Source: Enterobacter sp. ENT03
GTDB lineage: Bacteria; Pseudomonadota; Gammaproteobacteria; Enterobacterales; Enterobacteriaceae
Assembly: GCF_019218745.1 (NCBI RefSeq)
Contig: NZ_JAHUXA010000015.1
Coordinates: 30,031 to 94,030 of the forward strand
Direction of reading: 5' to 3'
Length of the DNA stretch: 64,000 bases
Made by a program: the position numbers and the translations under genes. Shown here piece after piece: positions 58,371-64,000 of this stretch. Positions within the stretch are counted from its first letter, which is position 1. The number at the start of each line of letters is the position of its first letter. The notes beneath the pieces were generated by a model. It had not been told where the DNA came from and ran no database searches. It saw nothing but the letters and a program-made list of their open reading frames with translations.

Positions 58371-61034
58371 TTACGCCAGACGCGGGTTAACTTTATCTGC
58401 ATCGATGTTGAATTTGGTAATTGCTTCTGCAACTACTTTCTTGTCGATGTCGCCACGTTTAGCCAGTTCGCCCAGTGCTGCAACAACCACATAAGAAGCA
58501 TCAACTTCGAAGTGGTGACGCAGGTTTTCACGGCTGTCAGAGCGACCGAAGCCATCAGTACCCAGTACGCGGTAATCGCTTGCCGGGATGAAGTTACGGA
58601 TCTGCTCAGCGAACAGTTTCATATAGTCAGTTGATGCCACTGCCGGTGCGTCGCTCAGAATCTGTGCAACGTACGGTACGCGCGGCTCGTCGGTCGGGTG
58701 CAGCATGTTCCAGCGTTCACAATCCTGGCCATCGCGCGCCAGTTCGGTGAAGGAGGTCACGCTGAACACGTCAGAACCGATACCGTAGTCTTTCGCCAGG
58801 ATCTGTGCGGCTTCACGTACGTGACGCAGGATAGAACCGGAGCCCAGCAGCTGAACTTTACCTTTCGCGCCATCGATAGTTTCGAGTTTGTAGATACCTT
58901 TACGGATCCCTTCCTCGGCGCCTTCCGGCATCGCTGGCATGTGGTAGTTTTCGTTCAGCGTGGTGATGTAGTAGTACACGTTCTCTTGCGCTTCACCGTA
59001 CATACGATGCAGACCGTCATGCATGATGACCGCAACTTCGTAGGCGTAAGCCGGATCGTAAGAGATACAGTTCGGGATGGTCAGCGACTGAATGTGGCTG
59101 TGACCATCTTCGTGCTGCAGACCTTCGCCGTTAAGCGTTGTACGACCAGAAGTACCACCAATCAGGAAGCCACGCGCTTGCTGATCGCCTGCTGCCCAGC
59201 ACAGGTCGCCGATACGCTGGAAACCGAACATGGAATAGTAGATGTAGAACGGGATCATCGGCAGATCGTTGGTGCTGTAAGAGGTCGCAGCAGCCAGCCA
59301 GGAAGAACCTGCGCCCAGCTCGTTGATACCTTCCTGCAGGATCTGACCTTTCTCGTCTTCTTTGTAGTAAGCAACCTGCTCACGGTCCTGCGGGGTGTAC
59401 TGCTGGCCGTTCGGGCTGTAAATACCAATCTGACGGAACAGACCTTCCATACCGAAAGTACGCGCTTCGTCAGCGATGATTGGCACCAGGCGATCTTTGA
59501 TCGACTTGTTCTTCAGCATCACGTTCAGGGCACGCACAAAGGCGATAGTGGTGGAGATCTCTTTGTTCTGCTCTTCCAGCAGCTGGTTGAAGTCAGCCAG
59601 CGTCGGCAGCTCAAGCTTCTCAGAGAATTTCGGCTGACGAGACGGCAGGTAGCCGTTCAGCTTCTGACGCTGGGCGTGGAGGTAAGTGTGCTCTTCAGAA
59701 CCTTCCGGGAAGGTAATGTAGGACAGCTTCTCAACCTGCTCATCGGTCACCGGCACATTGAAACGATCACGGATGTAACGTACACCGTCCATGTTCATTT
59801 TCTTCACCTGGTGGGCGATGTTTTTACCTTCAGCGGTGTCGCCCATGCCGTAACCTTTAATGGTATGGGCCAGGATAACTGTCGCTTTGCCTTTGGTTTC
59901 CTGCGCTTTCTTAAAGGCAGCGTAGACTTTCTTCGGATCATGACCACCACGGTTCAGTGCCCAGATCTCGTCGTCAGACCAGTCGGCAACCAGTGCGGCA
60001 GTTTCCGGGTATTTACCGAAGAAGTGCTCACGCACGTAGGCGCCGTTTTTGGATTTGAAGGTCTGATAATCGCCGTCAACAGTTTCCTGCATCAGCTGCA
60101 TCAGTTTACCGCTGGTGTCTTTACGCAGCAGCTCATCCCAACGACCGCCCCACATCACCTTGATCACGTTCCAGCCAGCACCTTCGAAAATGCCTTCCAG
60201 TTCGTTGATGATTTTGCCGTTACCGGTGACCGGGCCATCCAGACGTTGCAGGTTACAGTTGATGACGAAGACCAGGTTATCCAGTTTTTCACGGGTCGCG
60301 ATGGTGATCGCGCCTTTGGATTCCGGCTCATCCATCTCACCGTCGCCCAGGAAGGCGTAAACGGTTTGCTGGGAGGTATCTTTCAGGCCACGGTGTTCCA
60401 GATATTTCAGGAATTTAGCCTGGTAGATCGCACCAATCGGACCCAGACCCATAGAAACGGTCGGGAACTGCCAGAATTCCGGCATCAGTTTCGGGTGCGG
60501 GTAGGAAGACAGGCCATTGCCGTGTACTTCCTGGCGGAAGTTGTTCATCTGCTCTTCAGTCAGACGACCTTCCAGGAATGCGCGAGCGTAAACGCCCGGA
60601 GAGATGTGGCCCTGGAAGTACACCAGATCGCCACCGTCTTTCTCGCTGCGTGCGCGGAAGAAGTGGTTGAAGCAAACTTCATATACGGTCGCAGAAGACT
60701 GGAAAGATGCCATGTGGCCGCCCAGCTCGAGGTCTTTTTTAGACGCACGCAGCACGGTCATGATGGCGTTCCAGCGGATAGCAGAACGAATGCGACGTTC
60801 CAGCTCCAGATTACCCGGGTATTCCGGCTCATCTTCAACGGCAATAGTATTTACATAGTTGCGAGCGTTTGAACCAGCTGCCACGTTAACGCCGCCTTTG
60901 CGGGCCTGGGACAGTAACTGGTCAATCAGATACTGAGCGCGCTCAACACCTTCTTCACGGATGACCGATTCGATCGCCTGTTGCCAGTCGCGAGTTTCGA
61001 TCGGATCCACGTCATTGAGTAAACGTTCTGACAT
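58371..61034 (-). CDS. aceE: Pyruvate dehydrogenase E1 component
   Basis: Protein of 887 residues, E. coli length. This homodimeric ThDP enzyme decarboxylates pyruvate and acetylates the lipoyl groups of AceF. The ThDP/magnesium motif is [15 protein letters not shown] near 228-242, closing with [15 protein letters not shown] near 252-266. The catalytic His loop is [11 protein letters not shown] near 405-415. The segment [20 protein letters not shown] near 621-640 is also conserved. AAGGAAAA lies 4 nt before the ATG. It follows pdhR after 121 bp containing a long stem. Confidence 0.98.
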   Translation of the reverse strand: MSERLLNDVDPIETRDWQQAIESVIREEGVERAQYLIDQLLSQARKGGVNVAAGSNARNYVNTIAVEDEPEYPGNLELERRIRSAIRWNAIMTVLRASKKDLELGGHMASFQSSATVYEVCFNHFFRARSEKDGGDLVYFQGHISPGVYARAFLEGRLTEEQMNNFRQEVHGNGLSSYPHPKLMPEFWQFPTVSMGLGPIGAIYQAKFLKYLEHRGLKDTSQQTVYAFLGDGEMDEPESKGAITIATREKLDNLVFVINCNLQRLDGPVTGNGKIINELEGIFEGAGWNVIKVMWGGRWDELLRKDTSGKLMQLMQETVDGDYQTFKSKNGAYVREHFFGKYPETAALVADWSDDEIWALNRGGHDPKKVYAAFKKAQETKGKATVILAHTIKGYGMGDTAEGKNIAHQVKKMNMDGVRYIRDRFNVPVTDEQVEKLSYITFPEGSEEHTYLHAQRQKLNGYLPSRQPKFSEKLELPTLADFNQLLEEQNKEISTTIAFVRALNVMLKNKSIKDRLVPIIADEARTFGMEGLFRQIGIYSPNGQQYTPQDREQVAYYKEDEKGQILQEGINELGAGSSWLAAATSYSTNDLPMIPFYIYYSMFGFQRIGDLCWAAGDQQARGFLIGGTSGRTTLNGEGLQHEDGHSHIQSLTIPNCISYDPAYAYEVAVIMHDGLHRMYGEAQENVYYYITTLNENYHMPAMPEGAEEGIRKGIYKLETIDGAKGKVQLLGSGSILRHVREAAQILAKDYGIGSDVFSVTSFTELARDGQDCERWNMLHPTDEPRVPYVAQILSDAPAVASTDYMKLFAEQIRNFIPASDYRVLGTDGFGRSDSRENLRHHFEVDASYVVVAALGELAKRGDIDKKVVAEAITKFNIDADKVNPRLA

Positions 61035-61074
61035 GGGGTTTTCCTTATCTATCTAATTTTCGTTGATTAATCTG

Positions 61075-61122
61075 GAACCTGTCCCATTGATCTTTCGCCA
61101 GAAAGATCAATAAGACAGGTTC
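61075..61122 (-). other. 22-bp stem in the pdhR-aceE intercistronic RNA
   Basis: Arms 61101-61122 and 61075-61096 with loop UGGC form an uninterrupted 22-bp helix in the minus-strand transcript. Two positions are G-U pairs there and would be A-C mismatches in the opposite strand. No T-run follows, so it is not a simple terminator. The aceE ribosome binding site is about 35 nt further on. Confidence 0.8.
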
Positions 61123-61155
61123 TGCGTTTAGTTGCCGCGCTCTAGAGTATGGCGC

Positions 61156-61920
61156 TTAATCCTTTCTTTGCTGTAGGCGGCGCATTGAGCGTTCACGACG
61201 GCTCTGCTCACGGCTGCGGTCCAGCAATATTTCCTCAATAAACGCCAGATGCCGGTGAGACGCTTCACGCGCCTGCTCCGGCTCCCTGGCGATAATCGCC
61301 TCAAAAATTCTGGAGCGATGGTTGCTTACCAGTGGGAGCATGTCCCGCCGGGAATACAGCAATTCAAAATTCTGGCGAACGTTCTGTGCCATCATCGGTT
61401 CCATACAACGCAGCAAATGCAGCAACACCACATTGTGCGCCGCCTCGGTGACGGCAATCTGATACATGACGACGGCATCGGCTTCGGCATCGAGATCCCC
61501 GGACTCCTGCGCGCGCTCGATCGCCTGATGCAGCTCGCGGATACGCTCGCGATCGTCATCGGTGCCACGCAACGCCGCGTAATAGGCGGCAATGCCTTCC
61601 AGCGCATGGCGCGTCTCGAGGAGGTCAAACTGGGATTCGGGGTGATCGGACAAAAGCTCTACCAGCGGATCGCTGAAGCTCTGCCACAGGTTACTCTGGA
61701 CAAAGGTACCACCGCCCTGACGACGCAGTAGCAGGCCCTTGGCTTCAAGACGTTGGATCGCCTCGCGCAGCGAAGGACGAGAAACATCGAACTGTTTAGC
61801 CAGTTCGCGTTCCGGAGGAAGTTTTTCACCGGGGCGCAATGTCCCTTCAAGGATCAAAAACTCCAGTTGCTGCTCTATCACATCGGATAATTTAGGTTGG
61901 CGGATTTTACTGTAGGCCAT
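61156..61920 (-). CDS. pdhR: Pyruvate-responsive GntR-family repressor PdhR
   Basis: Protein of 254 residues, E. coli length. It represses pdhR-aceEF-lpd and respiratory genes; pyruvate releases it. The N-terminal winged helix (about 9-75) contains [20 protein letters not shown]. The FCD effector domain (about 90-235) shows [17 protein letters not shown] and [13 protein letters not shown] with metal-type His residues. The start at 61920 ([15 protein letters not shown]) is the family start; 12 in-frame codons upstream are leader. The operator is 49 bp upstream. Confidence 0.97.
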   Translation of the reverse strand: MAYSKIRQPKLSDVIEQQLEFLILEGTLRPGEKLPPERELAKQFDVSRPSLREAIQRLEAKGLLLRRQGGGTFVQSNLWQSFSDPLVELLSDHPESQFDLLETRHALEGIAAYYAALRGTDDDRERIRELHQAIERAQESGDLDAEADAVVMYQIAVTEAAHNVVLLHLLRCMEPMMAQNVRQNFELLYSRRDMLPLVSNHRSRIFEAIIAREPEQAREASHRHLAFIEEILLDRSREQSRRERSMRRLQQRKD

Positions 61921-61968
61921 TATTCCCTGTCCTAAGCCGTTTTCCCGGAGTGCCATTTAACCGGAGTC

Positions 61969-61985
61969 AATTGGTCTGACCAATT
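61969..61985. promoter_or_regulatory. PdhR operator
   Basis: AATTGGT-CTG-ACCAATT is a perfect match to the PdhR consensus ATTGGT-N3-ACCAAT, placed just upstream of pdhR. It gives autoregulation of the pdh operon by pyruvate. Confidence 0.92.
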
Positions 61986-62472
61986 TCATGTTCTTGACGC
62001 TAAAGTAACAAAGTATTCACCTTCTGTCCATACAGGTTTTGATTGAAATCAGGGAACCACGCACATTTTAACAACATTACAGAAATAACGTTTCAGAAAT
62101 GTAACTTCGCACAAATCAACCTGCTACTCATAAAGAGGCAGATTTAACTTATGTGAAACGCAAAGTGACTTAATTGAACCGATTCAGTCTGACAAAAAAC
62201 GGCTAAATACCCATTTTTGGAGTGAAATTATGCATTTGAGGGGTTGGTGGATGTGAGGCGCTGCCATTTACAATTGGTTTCTTTTTATCCACTCGCTATC
62301 AGCCCTTAATAAAGCAGGTGCATTCGAATGCGCTTATCACTATTCTGATGCAGACGAAAGAGTGACAGCGATATTTAAGAAAGACCTTTCGTAAACATAT
62401 AAATACAACAAATGGAATTTCATCCGTACACGCACACGACAGCGTACCAATAATAACCACACACGAGGTTTC
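61986..62472. other. Long intergenic region between pdhR and aroP
   Basis: AT-rich divergent control region with no credible gene. The only weak element I see toward aroP is CGTAAA-CATATA-AATACA (62390-62407), a poor match to the TyrR box TGTAAA-N6-TTTACA. aroP is TyrR-controlled in E. coli. Promoter positions for pdhR and aroP could not be fixed by eye. Confidence 0.4.
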
Positions 62473-63846
62473 ATGATGGAAGGTCAACAGCAGGGTGAAA
62501 TGCTGAAGCGCGGCCTCAAAAACCGCCACATTCAGCTTATTGCGCTGGGTGGAGCTATCGGGACTGGCCTGTTTCTGGGCAGCGCGTCAGTCATCCAGTC
62601 CGCCGGGCCGGGAATTATTCTCGGCTATGCGATTGCAGGTTTTATCGCTTTTCTGATCATGCGTCAGCTGGGTGAGATGGTTGTAGAAGAGCCGGTAGCC
62701 GGTTCGTTCAGCCATTTTGCCTACAAATACTGGGGCGGTTTCGCGGGCTTCGCGTCCGGCTGGAACTACTGGGTGCTGTACGTGCTGGTTGCCATGGCGG
62801 AGTTGACCGCCGTCGGTAAATACATTCAGTTCTGGTGGCCGGAGATCCCGACCTGGGCGTCTGCCGCCGTGTTCTTCGTGGTGATCAACGCCATTAACCT
62901 GACCAACGTGAAAGTGTTTGGTGAGATGGAGTTCTGGTTCGCCATTATCAAAGTGATCGCGGTGGTGGCGATGATCCTCTTCGGCGGCTGGCTGCTGTTC
63001 AGCGACAGCGCCGGTCCGCAGGCCACCGTGCGTAACCTGTGGGAACAGGGCGGCTTCCTGCCCAATGGCTTTACCGGACTGGTAATGATGATGGCGATCA
63101 TTATGTTCTCGTTCGGTGGACTGGAGCTGGTGGGCATCACCGCTGCCGAAGCCGATAATCCGCAGGTCAGCATCCCGAAAGCCACTAATCAGGTGATCTA
63201 CCGCATCCTGATTTTCTATGTGGGCTCGCTGGCGGTGCTGCTGTCGCTGCTGCCGTGGACGCGCGTTACCGCTGACACCAGCCCGTTCGTGCTGATCTTC
63301 CATGAGCTGGGCGACACCTTCGTAGCGAATGCGCTGAACATCGTGGTGCTGACCGCCGCGCTGTCGGTATACAACAGCTGCGTGTACTGCAACAGCCGTA
63401 TGCTGTTCGGCCTGGCGCAGCAGGGCAACGCGCCGAAAGCGCTGGCGAAAGTGGACAAGCGTGGCGTACCTATTGCCACCATTCTCGTCTCCGCGCTCTT
63501 TACCGCGCTGTGCGTGCTGATTAACTACCTGGCACCGGGCGAAGCCTTTGGTTTACTGATGGCGCTGGTGGTTTCGGCACTGGTGATTAACTGGGCGATG
63601 ATCAGCCTCGCGCACATGAAATTCCGCCGGGCGAAAGATTTGCAGGGCGTGAAAACGCGCTTCCCTGCCCTGTTCTATCCGCTGGGTAACTGGATCTGCC
63701 TGATCTTTATGGCTGCCGTGCTGGTCATCATGGCGATGACCCCGGGCATGGCGATCTCCGTCTGGCTGATCCCGGTGTGGATGGTCATCCTCGGCATTGG
63801 TTACTTCATTAAGCAGAAGAACCTGAAAACCGCCAAAGCGCATTAA
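62473..63846 (+). CDS. aroP: Aromatic amino acid:H+ symporter AroP
   Basis: Protein of 457 residues, E. coli length. It imports phenylalanine, tyrosine and tryptophan through the inner membrane. It is an APC-family carrier with 12 predicted helices: TM1 holds the signature IALGGAIGTGLFLGSASVI (about 23-41), and GEMVVEEPVAGSFSHFAYKY follows near 67-86. FSFGGLELVGITAAEADNP near 215 is also family-typical. Two tandem ATGs (62473 and 62476) exist; GAGG at 62465-62468 fits either. It is closer to AroP than to PheP. A terminator-like inverted repeat follows. Confidence 0.96.
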   Translation: MMEGQQQGEMLKRGLKNRHIQLIALGGAIGTGLFLGSASVIQSAGPGIILGYAIAGFIAFLIMRQLGEMVVEEPVAGSFSHFAYKYWGGFAGFASGWNYWVLYVLVAMAELTAVGKYIQFWWPEIPTWASAAVFFVVINAINLTNVKVFGEMEFWFAIIKVIAVVAMILFGGWLLFSDSAGPQATVRNLWEQGGFLPNGFTGLVMMMAIIMFSFGGLELVGITAAEADNPQVSIPKATNQVIYRILIFYVGSLAVLLSLLPWTRVTADTSPFVLIFHELGDTFVANALNIVVLTAALSVYNSCVYCNSRMLFGLAQQGNAPKALAKVDKRGVPIATILVSALFTALCVLINYLAPGEAFGLLMALVVSALVINWAMISLAHMKFRRAKDLQGVKTRFPALFYPLGNWICLIFMAAVLVIMAMTPGMAISVWLIPVWMVILGIGYFIKQKNLKTAKAH

Positions 63847-63889
63847 TCCTCCTGTTTATCCCCCCTCTCCCGCCGGGCTGAGGGATCCC

Positions 63890-63925
63890 CAGTAATCTGG
63901 TCATTTATTCAGGACCAGATTACTG
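63890..63925. terminator. Inverted repeat after aroP
   Basis: CAGTAATCTGGTC, 10-nt loop, GACCAGATTACTG: a perfect 13-bp stem 44 bp past the aroP stop, followed on the plus strand by TACTCTTTTCC. Possibly a terminator for aroP. Confidence 0.6.
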
Positions 63926-63966
63926 TACTCTTTTCCCAGCACTTTCAGCGCATTAACTATACTCAT
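63901..63966 (-). CDS. Possible small protein or C-terminal end of a gene beyond the window
   Basis: A minus-strand frame ends at 63901 and has an ATG at 63966 with AAGG about 8 nt upstream, giving 21 residues (MSIVNALKVLGKEYSNLVLN and a final K). The frame is also open upstream to the window edge, so this may be the tail of a longer gene. In E. coli the next gene here is ampE on this strand; I do not recognise an AmpE C-terminus. The stop lies inside the inverted repeat. Evidence is weak. Confidence 0.25.
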   Translation of the reverse strand: MSIVNALKVLGKEYSNLVLNK

Positions 63967-64000
63967 CCGTCTTACCTTTCCCGGTTCGTGCCTGAGTATC

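Noticed and set aside
58698..60872. A 724-codon open frame antisense to aceE
   Set aside because: It is the mirror frame of a highly expressed gene with strong codon bias, and its translation is low-complexity and shows no family similarity or ribosome binding site.

Overview
This 64 kb window is chromosomal DNA from a member of the Enterobacteriaceae. Nearly every gene can be matched by sequence and length to the Escherichia coli K-12 interval running from dxr to aroP, here read in the opposite orientation. Protein divergence, the DUF3300/DUF2950 pair in place of yacH alone, and several missing E. coli accessory genes suggest an Enterobacter / Lelliottia / Leclercia / Kosakonia-like genome rather than Escherichia. 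I cannot fix the genus from sequence reading alone. I see no prophage, insertion sequence, integron, CRISPR array, tRNA or rRNA.

Layout. 0-9 kb: isoprenoid, translation and nitrogen-signalling genes (dxr partial, frr, pyrH, tsf, rpsB with its structured leader, then divergent map, glnD, dapD, yaeH). 9-19 kb: cdaR, degP (sigma-E promoter), dgt, mtn-btuF-yadS, erpA, clcA and hemL. 19-25 kb: the ferrichrome uptake operon fhuA-C-D-B under a Fur-like box, with an internal terminator after fhuA. 25-35 kb: mrcB, hrpB, thpR, sfsA, dksA, gluQ, pcnB, folK. 35-42 kb: the pantothenate genes panB-C-D, yadE, the yadGH ABC exporter, can and hpt. 42-49 kb: gcd, cueO (CueR-type promoter), yacC, speE-speD, yacL. 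49-56 kb: acnB, a DUF3300-DUF2950 envelope gene pair, lpd. 56-64 kb: the pyruvate dehydrogenase operon pdhR-aceE-aceF(-lpd) and aroP, ending just beyond aroP.

The genes form several functional groups. pdhR-aceE-aceF-lpd plus acnB carry pyruvate into the TCA cycle. panB/C/D make pantothenate, the CoA precursor. speE/speD make spermidine, and mtn recycles the methylthioadenosine they release. fhuACDB and btuF belong to iron-siderophore and cobalamin import. degP, mrcB, yadE, cueO, yacC and the DUF3300/DUF2950 pair act in the envelope. Palindromic REP units sit at many gene ends, and a second C/T-rich palindrome family occupies several others.

The window is dominated by conserved housekeeping genes, and I found no convincing new multi-gene system. 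The observations most worth following are: a 22-bp stem between pdhR and aceE whose two imperfect positions are G-U pairs only in the operon transcript; an AUU start on pcnB with a competing in-frame ATG that has its own ribosome binding site; the fhuA-fhuC terminator; a palindrome and a fresh tandem duplication upstream of cdaR; near-identical lipoyl domains 2 and 3 in aceF; and the poorly characterised DUF3300-DUF2950 pair.
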